Assembly (NCBI RefSeq): GCF_030908245.1
Contig: NZ_JAVFJJ010000003.1
Location: 343,007-407,006 of the forward strand
Length of the DNA stretch: 64,000 nucleotides
Source: Sinomonas sp. ASV322
GTDB taxonomy: Bacteria; Actinomycetota; Actinomycetes; Actinomycetales; Micrococcaceae
Direction of reading: 5' to 3'
Shown here: one piece after another, positions 28,003 through 38,082 of the stretch
How positions within the stretch are numbered: position 1 is the stretch's first letter
Layout of the letters: each line of letters starts with the position of its first letter
The notes under the pieces: model-generated
Told to the model about the DNA's origin: nothing
Seen by the model: only the letters and a program-made list of their open reading frames with translations
Databases searched by the model: none
Translations under genes and position numbers: made by a program

Positions 28003-28955
28003 CTACGCAATCCCTCACCATCCCGCGCCGCCGGGTGCTCTCTGCCCTCGCGGCCGGCCTCGGGCTGAGCCTTGCGCTGAGCGCCTGCGGCGGATCCTCG
28101 AACCCGCTCAGCACGGGCAGCGCGGGCGCGAGCTCCGGCTCGGGCAAGGCGCTCGTGATCGGCTCGGCGGATTTCACCGAGAGCCAGATCATCGCCGAGC
28201 TGTATGCCGGCGCGCTCAACGCGGCGGGCGTCCAGGCCACGACGAAGCCGAACATCGGCGCACGCGAGGTCTACTACAAGGCCGTGCAGGACGGCTCGGT
28301 GGACGTTGTCCCCGACTACACGGGCAACCTCCTGCTCTTCATCGACAAGCAGGCCACCCAGGTCTCCGCCTCGGACATCGCATCCGCCCTCCCCGGCAAG
28401 CTGCCCAAGGGCCTCGCGATCCTCGACCCCGCGAAGGCCGAGGACAAGGACGCGATGGTCGTCACGAAGGCGACCGCCACGAAGTACTCGCTCTCGAGCA
28501 TCGCGGACATGGCCAAGGTGTGCGGCGATCTCGTGATCGGCGCGCCCGCGACGTTCCAGCAGAGGGCGTATGGCCTGCCCGGCCTCAAGGACAAGTACAA
28601 CTGCGTGCCCAAGCAGTTCCAGCCATTCAGCGACGGCGGAGGGCCGGTCACGCTCAAGGCGCTCCTACAGAACGAGATCCAGGTCGCGGACATCTTCACG
28701 ACCACCCCCTCGATCGCGGACAACGATCTCGTGGTGCTCGACGATCCGAAGAACGATTTCATCGCCCAGCAGGTCGTGCCGCTCGTCAACACGGCCAACC
28801 TTTCGGACGCCGCGAAGAAGGCCCTCAATGCCGTCTCGGCCAAGCTCACGACGGCTGACCTCATCAACCTCAACCGCGCCGTGAGCGGGAACCAGAAGCA
28901 GAGCCCGGCCGATGCGGCCAAGGCCTGGCTCAAGGACAAGGGGCTCGCCTCGTAG
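27999..28955 (+). CDS. opuCC: Osmoprotectant-binding lipoprotein of the ABC transporter
   Basis: Encodes 318 aa. A twin-arginine-containing leader (IPRRRVLSALAAGLGLSLALSAC) ends in the lipobox LSAC, so the mature protein is lipid-anchored. The mature part is an OpuAC/QAT-type binding protein (LVIGSADFTESQIIAELYAGALNAAG; GAREVYYKAVQDGSVDVVPDYTGNLL). It captures betaine or choline-type solutes for the coupled permeases; the exact ligand cannot be told. Start ATG 27999 overlaps the permease stop. Confidence 0.92.
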   Translation: MTTQSLTIPRRRVLSALAAGLGLSLALSACGGSSNPLSTGSAGASSGSGKALVIGSADFTESQIIAELYAGALNAAGVQATTKPNIGAREVYYKAVQDGSVDVVPDYTGNLLLFIDKQATQVSASDIASALPGKLPKGLAILDPAKAEDKDAMVVTKATATKYSLSSIADMAKVCGDLVIGAPATFQQRAYGLPGLKDKYNCVPKQFQPFSDGGGPVTLKALLQNEIQVADIFTTTPSIADNDLVVLDDPKNDFIAQQVVPLVNTANLSDAAKKALNAVSAKLTTADLINLNRAVSGNQKQSPADAAKAWLKDKGLAS

Positions 28956-28979
28956 CGCGTTTCCTGTCTCGGATCGACA

Positions 28980-29027
28980 CCACAGGGTGTGAGCGGAATC
29001 TCATAAATTCCCGCCCACACCCTGTGG
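28980..29027. promoter_or_regulatory. 12-bp inverted repeat between the osmoprotectant operon and the alaA-like gene
   Basis: CCACAGGGTGTG (28980-28991) and CACACCCTGTGG (29016-29027) pair perfectly, and the inner flanks partly continue the stem (GCGG / CCGC). The right arm ends 12 nt before the ATG at 29040. It may be the operon terminator, or an operator or leader hairpin of alaA; no T-run follows on the plus strand. Confidence 0.55.
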
Positions 29028-29039
29028 CATATTTGGACA

Positions 29040-30260
29040 ATGGCCGAAATCAAGCAGTCTTCCAAGCTCCATAACGTCCTCTACGACATTCGGGGACCGA
29101 TCCTGGAGGCTGCCCACCAGCTGGAGGCCGAGGGCCACAAGATCCTCAAGCTCAACATCGGCAACCCTGCACCCTTCGGTTTCGAGGCGCCCGACGCGAT
29201 CCTCGTCGACATGATCCGCCACCTCCCGCACGCGCAGGGCTACAGCGACTCGCGGGGCATCTTCTCCGCGCGCACAGCGGTCTCGCAGTACTACCAGACG
29301 CGCGGGATCCAGAACATCGGCGTCGACGACATCTACCTCGGCAACGGCGTGAGCGAGCTCATCACGATGTCTCTCATGGCCCTCCTCGAGCAGGGCGACG
29401 AGATCCTCGTGCCGACTCCCGACTACCCGCTGTGGACTGCTTCGGTCTCGCTCGCGGGCGGCCGCGCCGTCCACTACACGTGCGTCGAGGAAGCTGACTG
29501 GGAGCCCGACCTCGAGGATCTCGAGGCCAAGATCACGCCACGGACCAAGGGCATCGTCGTCATCAACCCCAACAACCCGACCGGCGCGGTCTACTCCGAC
29601 ACGACCCTGCGGCGCATTGTCGCGCTCGCGGAGCAGCACGGGCTCATCGTCTTCGCCGACGAGATCTACGAGAAGATCCTCTACGACGGCGTGACCCACA
29701 CGAACATGGCCTCGTTCACCGACGAGGACGTCCTGTGCCTCACGTTCAGCGGCCTCTCGAAGGCGTATCGGGTGTGCGGCTACCGCGCCGGGTGGATGGC
29801 GATCTCCGGGCCGAAGAAGGCAGCGGCCGATTACCTCGAGGGCATCAATCTCCTCGCCAACATGCGACTGTGCGCGAACGTCCCCGCCCAGCATGCGATC
29901 CAGACGGCGCTGGGCGGCTACCAGAGCATCAACGACCTCATCCTTCCCGGCGGCCGCCTGCTCGAGCAGCGCAACAAGGCATACGAGCTGCTCAACGCGA
30001 TCCCCGGCGTCTCGACCACGCAGGCGAAGGGCGCGCTCTACCTGTTTCCGCGGCTTGACCCCGAGGTGTACCGCATCCGCGACGACGAGAGGTTCGTCCT
30101 CGACCTCCTGCGCGATCAGAAGATCCTCCTCTCGCACGGCCGTGCGTTCAACTGGCTTGCGCCCGACCACTTCCGGATGGTCACTCTCCCCGCAGTCGCG
30201 GACATCGAGGAGGCGCTCGGACGCATGGCCGAGTTCTTGGCCCGGTACGAGGGGAACTGA
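29040..30260 (+). CDS. alaA: Pyridoxal phosphate-dependent aminotransferase, AlaA-like (alanine transaminase)
   Basis: Encodes 406 aa. Fold type I aminotransferase with NPNNPTGAVY, DEIYEKILYD and the PLP-lysine motif FSGLSKAYRVCGYRAGW. The N-terminus (KLHNVLYDIRGPILEAAHQLEAEGHKILKLNIGNPAPFGF) is characteristic of the AlaA/AspC-like branch that makes alanine from pyruvate with glutamate. The start overlaps the right side of an inverted repeat region. The PPK2 gene follows after 17 bp on the same strand and may be co-transcribed. Confidence 0.9.
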   Translation: MAEIKQSSKLHNVLYDIRGPILEAAHQLEAEGHKILKLNIGNPAPFGFEAPDAILVDMIRHLPHAQGYSDSRGIFSARTAVSQYYQTRGIQNIGVDDIYLGNGVSELITMSLMALLEQGDEILVPTPDYPLWTASVSLAGGRAVHYTCVEEADWEPDLEDLEAKITPRTKGIVVINPNNPTGAVYSDTTLRRIVALAEQHGLIVFADEIYEKILYDGVTHTNMASFTDEDVLCLTFSGLSKAYRVCGYRAGWMAISGPKKAAADYLEGINLLANMRLCANVPAQHAIQTALGGYQSINDLILPGGRLLEQRNKAYELLNAIPGVSTTQAKGALYLFPRLDPEVYRIRDDERFVLDLLRDQKILLSHGRAFNWLAPDHFRMVTLPAVADIEEALGRMAEFLARYEGN

Positions 30261-30277
30261 CCTCGGGGGGAGCGGCG

Positions 30278-31141
30278 ATGTCGAAGCGCAAGGCGGGTCA
30301 CGGGTTCGCCGAGGCACCCGAGGAGCTCCTCGTCGTCGGCGAGGGCTTCTCGCTCGCGGACGTCGATGCCTCCTCGACCCCCGGCTTCCACGGCGGCAAG
30401 TCCGTGGGCGAGGCGATCCTTGCCGAGCGTGACGCTCACCTTGCCGATCTCCAAGAAAAACTCTTCGCGGAGGGCCGCACGGGCGGGCGGAGGTCCCTCC
30501 TGCTCGTCCTCCAGGGCATGGATACGTCGGGCAAAGGCGGCATGGTGAGCCACGTCGTGAGTGCTGTCGATGTCCAAGGCGTGCAGCACGCGGCCTTCCG
30601 CGCTCCGACTGACGAGGAAAAGCGTCACGACTTCCTCTGGCGCATCGAGAAGCGGCTCCCCGAGCCCGGAATGCTCGGGTGCTTCGACAGGTCCCATTAC
30701 GAGGACGTCCTGATCCACCGGGTCCACGGGTGGGCGGACGCGGGCGAGCTCGAGCGGCGCTACGCGGCGATCCAGGATTTCGAGGTGCGTCTTGCCGATC
30801 GCGGCACGAGCGTGCTCAAGGTCATGCTGCACATCAGCCGCGACGAGCAGAAGCGCCGTCTCGAAGCGCGGCTTGACGATCCCACGAAGTACTGGAAATA
30901 CAGCTCGGACGACGTCTCCGAACGTGTCCATTGGGACGCGTATATGGAGGCGTACGACGTTGCCCTGCGGCGCACGAGCATGCCGTCTGCGCCGTGGTAC
31001 GTGGTTCCCGCGGACAGCAAATGGTATTCGCGCATGGTCGTCCAGGAGCTCCTGGTCGCGGAGCTCGAACGGCTCGATCCCCAGTGGCCGCCCGCGTCGT
31101 TCGACATCGAGGAAGAGAAGCGGCGGCTCGCGGGGAGCTGA
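30278..31141 (+). CDS. Polyphosphate kinase 2 family protein
   Basis: Encodes 287 aa, single-domain PPK2. Walker A is GMDTSGKGG (about residue 88), the Walker B region is FDRSHYEDVL, and the lid has conserved Arg/Lys (SRDEQKRRLEARLDDPTKYWKYSSDD). PPK2 enzymes use polyphosphate to phosphorylate nucleoside mono- or diphosphates. The length and single domain fit, but the subclass (AMP versus ADP/GDP preference) cannot be settled by eye. It converges on xseB with an 8-bp gap. Confidence 0.9.
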   Translation: MSKRKAGHGFAEAPEELLVVGEGFSLADVDASSTPGFHGGKSVGEAILAERDAHLADLQEKLFAEGRTGGRRSLLLVLQGMDTSGKGGMVSHVVSAVDVQGVQHAAFRAPTDEEKRHDFLWRIEKRLPEPGMLGCFDRSHYEDVLIHRVHGWADAGELERRYAAIQDFEVRLADRGTSVLKVMLHISRDEQKRRLEARLDDPTKYWKYSSDDVSERVHWDAYMEAYDVALRRTSMPSAPWYVVPADSKWYSRMVVQELLVAELERLDPQWPPASFDIEEEKRRLAGS

Positions 31142-31149
31142 GCGGGACC

Positions 31150-31383
31150 CTACTCTCCGGGCTCCGCGCCGCCGGCGGGTTCGCGGCGCGCCGCGTCGAG
31201 CCGCCGTCGTGCGCCCTCAAGCCACTCTTCGCAGCGTTGGGCGAGGGCCTCGCCGCGCTCCCACAGGGCGAGCGATTCTTCGAGGCTCACTCCGCCCGCC
31301 TCGAGCTTGGCAACGACGGCGACAAGCTGCTCCCGGGCCTCTTCGTAGCTCAATTCGGCGAACGTTTCTGTGCTGTCAGCCAT
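31150..31383 (-). CDS. xseB: Exodeoxyribonuclease VII small subunit
   Basis: Encodes 77 aa: [52 protein letters not shown] is the standard two-helix XseB signature. It binds XseA to form the ssDNA-degrading exonuclease VII. The ATG at 31383 lies 8 bp inside the 3' end of xseA, so translation is coupled. Confidence 0.93.
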   Translation of the reverse strand: MADSTETFAELSYEEAREQLVAVVAKLEAGGVSLEESLALWERGEALAQRCEEWLEGARRRLDAARREPAGGAEPGE

Positions 31384-32809
31384 GTGGCTTTCCTTCCTGG
31401 TCGCCTGGGGTCGAGGGGGTCGTCGGGTGGGTTCCCGTGCCGTGCTGGTCGAGGGGGCCTTCCGACCGCGCGGCGAGCGCTCCTTGGGCGAGGCGAACCC
31501 TGAGCTGGGTGCCCGCGGGGGCGTCGTCGGGCGAGCGCACGACGGCGGCGGCAGGACCGTCGAGATGCTGGACGACGGCGTAGCCGCGGTCCAGCGTCTG
31601 CTGGGGCGAGAGCGCACGAACCTGGGCTCGCAGGTGGCGGACCGCGTCCTCGCCGCGGACGATCGCGGCATTGACGGCGTGATGGGCGCGCGCGAGGAGC
31701 CGCTCGAGGTCCTCGTGCCGTGCCGTGAGCATGTGCCCGGGATTCGCGAGGACCGGACGGCTCCGGAGCAGCGCGAGCTGCTGGGCTTCCCTGCCGACGA
31801 GGAGCGCGATCTGGCGTTCGAGGCGCTCGCGGCTGTGGTGGACGCGCGCGAGCTCATCCGCGACGTCGGGCACGATCCGCTTGGCGGCGTCCGTCGGCGT
31901 TGAGGCGCGCAGGTCGGCGACATCGTCGAGGATCGGGCGGTCGGCCTCGTGCCCGATCGCGCTCACGACCGGCGTTGCGGCGTCCGAGACGGCTCGTACG
32001 AGGCGCTCGTCGCTGAACGGGAGAAGGTCCTCGAGCGATCCGCCTCCCCGGGCGATGACGATGACGTCGACCTCCGGCATCGAGTCGAGCTCGCGCAGCG
32101 CGCGCGTGACCTCCGAGACCGCGCTCGGGCCCTGGACTGTGACCTCGCGGATCTCGAAATGCACGGCGGGCCAGCGCAGGGCGGCGTTGCGGAGCACGTC
32201 CTTCTTGGCGTCCGAGTCGCGTCCCGTGATGAGTCCGATGCGATGGGGGAGCAGGGGGAGGCGCTTCTTGCGGGCCTCCGCGAAGAGCCCCTCCGCCCCG
32301 AGGGAATGGCGGAGCCTCTCGATGCGGGCCAGGAGGTCTCCGAGGCCGACGGGCCGGATATTGCGGACCTGCATGTTGAGGCGGCCCGTCTTGAGCCACA
32401 TCTCGGGCTTGACGAGCGCGACGACCCGCGAACCGCGTTCGAGCGGATCCTTGAGACGGTCCATGACCTGGCCCCACGCCGATGCCGAGAGCGAGACCTC
32501 GTCTTCGATGTCTCGGAGCGTCAGGAAGGCGTTGCTGCCGCGCCGATTGAACTCGATGACCTGGCCTTCGATCCAGACCTGTGGCGATCGGTCGATGTGC
32601 TCCTTGAGCTTGCGGGACAGCAGAGCGAGCGGCCACGGGTTGTCCGGCGTGGTCTCGGCGGCCCGTTCGGGGACGCTCGCGCGGGCACCGTCGGCGGCGT
32701 CGGCGCCGGTCTCGTCGGGGCCCTCGGCTGGGCCGTACCCGCCTGGACCGTACCCGCCTGGACTGTGCCCGCGCGGACCGGCACTGATCGGCTCGGCCGA
32801 TTCAGGCAT
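31376..32809 (-). CDS. xseA: Exodeoxyribonuclease VII large subunit
   Basis: Encodes 477 aa. An OB-fold N-terminal domain ([32 protein letters not shown]) is followed by the catalytic domain ([69 protein letters not shown]). A Gly/Pro/Tyr-rich repeat occupies residues 10-30 and is extra to most homologues. The ATG at 32809 is selected because a strong GGAGAGGGGGA site precedes it; a start at 32848 would be longer without such a site. It overlaps xseB. Confidence 0.94.
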   Translation of the reverse strand: MPESAEPISAGPRGHSPGGYGPGGYGPAEGPDETGADAADGARASVPERAAETTPDNPWPLALLSRKLKEHIDRSPQVWIEGQVIEFNRRGSNAFLTLRDIEDEVSLSASAWGQVMDRLKDPLERGSRVVALVKPEMWLKTGRLNMQVRNIRPVGLGDLLARIERLRHSLGAEGLFAEARKKRLPLLPHRIGLITGRDSDAKKDVLRNAALRWPAVHFEIREVTVQGPSAVSEVTRALRELDSMPEVDVIVIARGGGSLEDLLPFSDERLVRAVSDAATPVVSAIGHEADRPILDDVADLRASTPTDAAKRIVPDVADELARVHHSRERLERQIALLVGREAQQLALLRSRPVLANPGHMLTARHEDLERLLARAHHAVNAAIVRGEDAVRHLRAQVRALSPQQTLDRGYAVVQHLDGPAAAVVRSPDDAPAGTQLRVRLAQGALAARSEGPLDQHGTGTHPTTPSTPGDQEGKPHG

Positions 32810-32939
32810 CTCGTCCCCCTCTCCAGCGCTCCGGCTCATACCCCACATGTATCACGGCCCGACGACACTCTTTGGGGCTTCGGGCCAATCTGCGCAGGAC
32901 CACTACGATTAGGTGCGTTGACGCCGACCCCGGGAAGCC

Positions 32940-33806
32940 ATGCGTACTGTCCTCTCAGCACTGTCTGTGCTGCTCGCCGTTGTGCTCACGGCCGTCGCGG
33001 TGCCGGCCCTCTGGCTTGAGCGCAATGTCACCGACGAGTCGGGTTTCGTGAAGCTGCTCGAGCCAATGGGCCGAGACGCGGACCTCCAGTCGACCCTCGT
33101 GGCCAACCTCGACACAGCGGTCCTCTCAAGCGCCGGAATTCCCGAGGCCGCGCAGCCGCTCGCGCGTCAGGCGATCCAGCATGTCGGGGATGGACTCGTC
33201 TCGGACCCCGGGTTCCCGCAGGCCTGGACCGAGACGCTTCAGGCGAGCCACCGGCTCAATTTCACGCCCGGCGTCGCCTCGACCAACGCCTTCGAGCTCG
33301 AGCTTCGCCCCGTGGCGGATCTGCTCGCCTCGAAGCTCGGCGCCATCATCGGCGTCCAGCTTCCGGGACCGCGAGCCCTCGGCGTGCAGGTCGGCACTCC
33401 GCAGCAGCGCTCGTGGCTCACGGCTGCCCAAGACCTCGCAGGACTCTCGCAGCCGCTCGCCCTGGGCGCGGCGCTCGCCCTCCTCTTGGGCCTCCTCTTC
33501 GCACGACGGCGGGGCGTCCCGCTCGCGTGGGCCGGGCTCTGCTTCATCGTGACGGCGGCCGTCTTCCAAGTCGGGACTGGGATCGTGCCGCTCTTCGCGT
33601 CCGCGCAGGCCAGCTCGGGTTCGATGTCCTCGACGTTCGGCATCCGCGCCGCCGTGCTCGCAGTGGACAGCTTCGAACCGTGGATCGGCGGGCTTGCCCT
33701 CGTCGGCGGCGTGCTGCTTGTCACGGGCGCGGTGCTCGGCCTCGTGCGCCGTCTTCGGCGGTCCCGCGCCGCGGCACAAGGCCGACTCGCTAGCATGGAA
33801 GTATGA
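32940..33806 (+). CDS. Hypothetical membrane protein
   Basis: Encodes 288 aa: an N-terminal signal-anchor helix (residues 4-26), an extracytoplasmic domain of about 145 residues, then three hydrophobic segments (about 170-190, 195-215, 255-280) and a basic C-terminus. Such proteins often sit between xseA and ispH in Micrococcaceae-like genomes; the function is unknown. ATG at 32940 has GGGAAG just upstream. Its stop overlaps the ispH start region by 4 bp. Confidence 0.7.
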   Translation: MRTVLSALSVLLAVVLTAVAVPALWLERNVTDESGFVKLLEPMGRDADLQSTLVANLDTAVLSSAGIPEAAQPLARQAIQHVGDGLVSDPGFPQAWTETLQASHRLNFTPGVASTNAFELELRPVADLLASKLGAIIGVQLPGPRALGVQVGTPQQRSWLTAAQDLAGLSQPLALGAALALLLGLLFARRRGVPLAWAGLCFIVTAAVFQVGTGIVPLFASAQASSGSMSSTFGIRAAVLAVDSFEPWIGGLALVGGVLLVTGAVLGLVRRLRRSRAAAQGRLASMEV

Positions 33807-34888
33807 CTTCCGCCTCCGTATCGCTCGCCATGCCCACGGTCCCGCGTCGCCGTCGGTCCCCGCAGGAGGTCGCCGACGCGGTGCCCGTGACGGGCGAGAA
33901 GCGGCTCCTTCTCGCGGCTCCGCGCGGCTATTGCGCGGGCGTCGACAGGGCGGTCATCGCCGTCGAGAAGGCCCTCGAGCACTACGGGGCCCCGGTGTAT
34001 GTGCGGAAGCAGATCGTCCATAACCGGCACGTCGTCGAGACCCTCGAGGAGCGTGGGGCAATTTTCGTCGACGAGACTGATGAGGTGCCCGAGGGGGCGC
34101 TCGTCGTGTTCTCGGCGCATGGCGTGAGCCCCGCCGTCGTGCGCTCTGCCGAGGAGCGCGGACTCAGGACCATCGACGCAACGTGTCCACTCGTGACCAA
34201 GGTGCACCGCGAGGCCGTCCGGTTCGCGAAGGACGACTACGAGATCCTCCTCATCGGCCACGTCGGCCACGAGGAAGTCGAGGGCACGTACGGTGAGGCC
34301 CCGGACCACACGCAGGTTGTGAACTCGCCCGACGAGGCCGAGACGATCGAGGTCAAGGACCCCGACAAGCTCATCTGGTTGTCCCAGACCACTCTCTCGG
34401 TCGACGAGACCATGGAAACGGTACGGCGACTCCGCGAGCGCTTCCCGAACCTCCAGGATCCGCCGAGCGACGATATCTGCTATGCGACCTCCAACCGCCA
34501 GGCCGCGATCAAGAAGATCGCTCCCCAGGCCGATCTCGTCATCGTCGTAGGCTCCGCGAACTCGTCCAACTCCGTGCGTCTCGTCGAGGTCGCCCTCGAG
34601 TACGGCGCCAAGAAGGCGTACCGGGTCGACTTCGCCAACGAGGTCGACGAGTCGTGGTTCGAGGGCGTCGCGACCATCGGCGTGACGTCGGGGGCGTCCG
34701 TCCCCGAAGTGCTCGTCCAAGACGTCTTGCGGCTCGCAGCAGAGTACGGCTACGCCAAGGTCGAGGAAATCGTCACGGCCGAGGAGGACATCCTGTTCTC
34801 GCTCCCGAAGGAACTCCGGGCGACCCTCAAGGAGGCCGGCGACGGAAGCCGCGGCCTCGGGGGCCGCGGGCAGCGTCCGACCGGCTGA
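33803..34888 (+). CDS. ispH: 4-hydroxy-3-methylbut-2-enyl diphosphate reductase
   Basis: Encodes 361 aa. Final enzyme of the MEP isoprenoid pathway, making IPP and DMAPP with a [4Fe-4S] cluster. The three cluster cysteines are in [22 protein letters not shown] and [10 protein letters not shown], and the catalytic Glu/Thr region [11 protein letters not shown] is intact. An extra basic N-terminus of about 30 residues precedes the family core. The ATG at 33803 has TAGCAT (33791-33796) six nt upstream (leaderless) although it overlaps the previous gene by 4 bp, so both a coupled and a separate transcript are possible. Confidence 0.96.
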   Translation: MTSASVSLAMPTVPRRRRSPQEVADAVPVTGEKRLLLAAPRGYCAGVDRAVIAVEKALEHYGAPVYVRKQIVHNRHVVETLEERGAIFVDETDEVPEGALVVFSAHGVSPAVVRSAEERGLRTIDATCPLVTKVHREAVRFAKDDYEILLIGHVGHEEVEGTYGEAPDHTQVVNSPDEAETIEVKDPDKLIWLSQTTLSVDETMETVRRLRERFPNLQDPPSDDICYATSNRQAAIKKIAPQADLVIVVGSANSSNSVRLVEVALEYGAKKAYRVDFANEVDESWFEGVATIGVTSGASVPEVLVQDVLRLAAEYGYAKVEEIVTAEEDILFSLPKELRATLKEAGDGSRGLGGRGQRPTG

Positions 34889-34900
34889 GGCAGCCACGGC

Positions 34901-36175
34901 TCAGGCCGTCTCCCGGAAGGCGCCCCGCGATTCCAATCGCCCATCGGAGGCTTCGAGCAGGCCGCTGTCTCGGAGCTGCTGATCGTCGAGCAATTCGCTC
35001 GCGCTCAGGACCCGAGGCGTGCTCGCGAGCGGAGCCACGTACGGAAGGGTCTCCGCTGCCCCGGGGTCGAGGGCACTGATGCGCCGCGCCGTGGGGAAGA
35101 CGCGCGACTCGAGTGCCCCCACGAACGCGTTGTAGCGCTCCACGGAGGATTTCAGCGACGCGCCGAGCTTTGCGACGTGCCCGCCCATGGTTCCGAGCCG
35201 GCCGTAGAGCTGCTGCGAGAGGTCGAAGAGCTCGCGCGCGTTGTCCGTGAGAAGCTCCTGGCGCCACGCAAACGCGACTCCCTTGAGGAGCGCCATGAGT
35301 GTCGCGGGGGAGGCCAGCGCGACGTTGCGCGCGAACGCGTAGTCGAGAAGGGCGGCGTCCTCCGTCAGGGCTGCGGCGAGGAACGATTCGGCGGGCAGGA
35401 AGCACACGACGAGTTCGGGGCTGGCGCCCATCGACTCCCAGTAGCGCTTGCTCCCGAGGGCATCGACGTGGGCGCGGAGCGCCTTGGCGTGGTCCGCCAC
35501 GTGGCGACGGCGGGCATCGGCGGACTGCGTGCTCGGATCGTGGGTGAGCTCCTGGGCCTTGAGATAGGCGCCGAGCGGGACCTTGGAGTCGACGACGATC
35601 TGCTTGCTGCCCGGAAGCTGCACTACGAGATCCGGGCGGACCGTGCCGGCCTCGCCGATGGCCGAGACCTGCTCGCTGAAATCGACGCGATCGAGCATGC
35701 CTGCTGCCTCGACGACCCGACGCAGCTGCACCTCGCCCCACGTTCCCCGCGAGGCGTTGTTGGCGAGGGCGGCCGTGAGGGCGTGGGCAGTCCGCAGGAG
35801 CGCAGCGTCCGACTCCTGGGCGGTCTGCAGCTGCTGCGCGAGCTGGCCGTATTGCTCCACGCGGTCGCGCTCGAGCACCGCGACCTGCCGCTGCACCGCG
35901 TTGAGCTTCTCGGCGACCGGCGCGAGGGCCTGCAGGACGTTGTTCTCCTGCTCGTCGAGGCTGATGAGCGCCCTGTTCTGCGTCGCGAGGAGGTCGCGCT
36001 GGGCTGCCGCCGCGGCGAGCTCGGTCTCCGCCTGCGCGAGCCGCGCCCGCAGCGCGGGGTGCCCGGCGCCGTCGTTCGCTGCCTTCCGGCGCGCAAGAAC
36101 GTAGCCGCCCACTGCCCCGAGCACGAGGGCCAGGAGCGCCACGAGCACCGTCACGAGGATCTGTGTTCCGTCCAT
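34901..36175 (-). CDS. rmuC: DNA recombination protein RmuC
   Basis: Encodes 424 aa: N-terminal transmembrane helix (about residues 6-27), a long Ala/Gln-rich coiled coil (40-135), then the RmuC nuclease-like domain with GTWGEVQLRRVVEAAGM and the PD-(D/E)XK elements VRPDLVVQLPGSKQIVVDSK. It is thought to limit DNA inversions and affect repair. ATG at 36175 follows AGGGTGA. It diverges from ychF and converges on ispH. Confidence 0.9.
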   Translation of the reverse strand: MDGTQILVTVLVALLALVLGAVGGYVLARRKAANDGAGHPALRARLAQAETELAAAAAQRDLLATQNRALISLDEQENNVLQALAPVAEKLNAVQRQVAVLERDRVEQYGQLAQQLQTAQESDAALLRTAHALTAALANNASRGTWGEVQLRRVVEAAGMLDRVDFSEQVSAIGEAGTVRPDLVVQLPGSKQIVVDSKVPLGAYLKAQELTHDPSTQSADARRRHVADHAKALRAHVDALGSKRYWESMGASPELVVCFLPAESFLAAALTEDAALLDYAFARNVALASPATLMALLKGVAFAWRQELLTDNARELFDLSQQLYGRLGTMGGHVAKLGASLKSSVERYNAFVGALESRVFPTARRISALDPGAAETLPYVAPLASTPRVLSASELLDDQQLRDSGLLEASDGRLESRGAFRETA

Positions 36176-36238
36176 GTGTTTCACCCTGCCATGGGGGTCC
36201 GACATTTCTGCGACGGGCCGCCGGTATGATGGATGACC

Positions 36239-37324
36239 GTGGCTCTCACTATCGGCATCGTCGGACTCCCCAACGTCGGAAAGTCGACGCTCTTCAACGC
36301 GCTCACGCGCAACCAGGTCCTTGCAGCGAACTATCCGTTCGCCACGATCGAGCCGAACGTCGGCGTCGTGAGCCTCCCCGATCCCCGCCTTGCGCAGCTC
36401 GCCCAGATCTTCGGGTCCGAGCGCATCCTGCCCGCGACCGTCTCCTTCGTCGACATCGCCGGCATCGTCAAGGGCGCGTCCGAGGGCGAAGGACTCGGCA
36501 ACCAGTTCCTCGCGAACATCCGCGAGGCCCAGGCGATCGCGCAGGTCGTCCGCGTCTTCGACGACCCCGACGTCGTGCATGTCGACGGACGCGTCGATCC
36601 ACGCTCGGACATCGAGACGATCCACACCGAGCTCATCCTCGCCGACCTCCAGACGATCGAGAAGGCCCTTCCCCGTGTCGAGAAGGAAGTCAAGATCAAG
36701 AAGCGCGACGCCGCGGAGCTCGCCGCGCTGCAGGCCGCGCAGAAGGTGCTCGAGCGGGGCGACACGATCATCGCCGCGGCCCACACCGACAAGCTCGACA
36801 TGGGTGCGCTCAAGGAGCTCAACCTCCTCACGGCCAAGCCGTTCATCTACGTCTTCAACGCGGACGAGGGCGTGCTCGGTGACCCCGAGAAGCAGGACGA
36901 GCTGCGTGCCCTCGTGGCGCCCGCGGACTGCATCTTCCTCGACGCGAAGCTCGAAGCGGATCTCGTCGAGCTCTCCGAGGAAGAGGCTCGCGAGATGCTC
37001 GAGATGAACGGCCAGGACGAGTCCGGCCTCGATCAGCTCGCGCGCGTCGGCTTCCACACGCTCGGCCTCCAGACTTATCTCACGGCCGGGCCCAAAGAGG
37101 CCCGAGCGTGGACGATCCGCCAAGGCGACACGGCCCCGCAGGCCGCCGGCGTGATCCACTCGGACTTCCAGCGTGGCTTCATCAAGGCCGAGGTGGTCCA
37201 CTTCCACGACCTCCTCGACGCCGGCTCGATGAACGAGGCGAAGGCTCGCGGCAAGGTCCGCATCGAGGGCAAGGACTATGTCATGGCCGACGGCGACGTG
37301 GTCGAGTTCCGGTTCAACGTGTGA
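36239..37324 (+). CDS. ychF: Redox-regulated ATPase YchF (Obg family)
   Basis: Encodes 361 aa. GTPase-fold ATPase with G1 GLPNVGKSTLFNAL, G3 DIAGIVKGASEGEGLGN, the hydrophobic variant of G4 that favours ATP (VFNADEG), and the C-terminal TGS-like domain ending in VVEFRFNV. The start is taken as GTG 36239 (MALTIGIVG...), matching the family N-terminus; TATGAT at 36225-36230 is a near-perfect -10 box 8 nt upstream. The last 29 bp recur at 41501-41529 (see the repeat entries), suggesting that the 3' end of this gene served as an insertion site. Confidence 0.95.
   Translation: MALTIGIVGLPNVGKSTLFNALTRNQVLAANYPFATIEPNVGVVSLPDPRLAQLAQIFGSERILPATVSFVDIAGIVKGASEGEGLGNQFLANIREAQAIAQVVRVFDDPDVVHVDGRVDPRSDIETIHTELILADLQTIEKALPRVEKEVKIKKRDAAELAALQAAQKVLERGDTIIAAAHTDKLDMGALKELNLLTAKPFIYVFNADEGVLGDPEKQDELRALVAPADCIFLDAKLEADLVELSEEEAREMLEMNGQDESGLDQLARVGFHTLGLQTYLTAGPKEARAWTIRQGDTAPQAAGVIHSDFQRGFIKAEVVHFHDLLDAGSMNEAKARGKVRIEGKDYVMADGDVVEFRFNV
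37296..37324 (+). repeat. 29-bp direct repeat, left copy (3' end of ychF; putative attachment site)
   Basis: ACGTGGTCGAGTTCCG at its start; it covers the last nine ychF codons and stop. The right copy at 41501-41529 has the same orientation and differs at three positions (C/G swaps at repeat positions 8, 17 and 26), all third codon positions. Confidence 0.75.
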
Positions 37325-37682
37325 CCCCTCAAGAAATAGCCTGACGCTCGGCCGGTGGGACTAGATCTGCTTGCTCCGGGGCACAGCACGAGGCTAAGGT
37401 CATCGGCACGCGTACCGGCGAGGGCATGTCCCAGCGCAAGGCGTAGCTAAGGGCATCGTCATGGGCTGGCGCAGTGTGGAAGTCGTTTCGCAGGATCGCG
37501 GAGCGTCGAACGCAGACGGCGTGCCCACCGCCCAAGCGGAACGAGGTGGCCCCCTCAACAGTCCGCAGCGTCGGCACCAGTCGAGCGCTCGCTGTTTGAC
37601 CTGTGGTTGCCGGTGCGCCTGACTGGTTCTGTCCGTTCGGCAGTGCCGCAAAGGAGGCCGCCAAACGACGGGGGGATCGATC
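37325..37682. other. Non-coding stretch at the left end of the accessory region
   Basis: No supportable gene, RNA or strong hairpin was found in these 358 bp. Short frames on both strands lack ribosome sites and family-like sequence. It follows ychF directly and precedes the YaaC-like pseudogene; it is probably decayed DNA. Confidence 0.4.
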
Positions 37683-38082
37683 ATGGTTTCGTACGCGGAG
37701 CTTGACGCCGATGCCCTGCCCCAGATTTGGCAGGAATTGAGGGCGCTTCGATCGCGGAAGGTTGGAGTAGCCAGCAGCGGTGCGAGGCGAGCGACCTTTG
37801 ACGCTTCTCTCGAGCAAGCGGAGCAGCTATTTGCCGCGGCGACGGCCGGCACGGCCACGCAACCCGAAGCTCGATGATACTGACTCGCCGACCCAGCCGT
37901 TCATGCTCTGGTGGGCCGTTCTATACCCACTGTCGCGTCTGGCTAGGTACTACCCGAACGTGTGGGCGAAACTGACGTCTATCTCGACTGATCCGCATGC
38001 CGCGCCGATTGAGTTCATCCTTCGAGAGGCGGTCCGAGCAGTCCCGGAGCTGGCGCTGCGGGCGATACGAAGATTCGCGTAG
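37683..38082 (+). pseudogene. YaaC-like protein, internally deleted and frameshifted remnant
   Basis: The frame from ATG 37683 (YAELDADALPQIWQELRALRS; GARRATFDASLEQAEQLFAAA) looks like the N-terminus of YaaC-like proteins and stops at 37877. In another frame, directly after, DSPTQPFMLWWAVLYPLSRLARYYPNVW and IEFILREAVRAVPELALRAIRRFA resemble their C-terminus, ending at 38082. The middle of a normally 300-400-residue protein is missing, so this is a deletion remnant. The assignment is from memory of the family. Confidence 0.6.

Noticed and set aside
36233..36238. ATG at 36233 as the ychF start
   Set aside because: It is only 2 nt after the TATGAT box; the GTG at 36239 matches the conserved YchF N-terminus and the expected transcription start.
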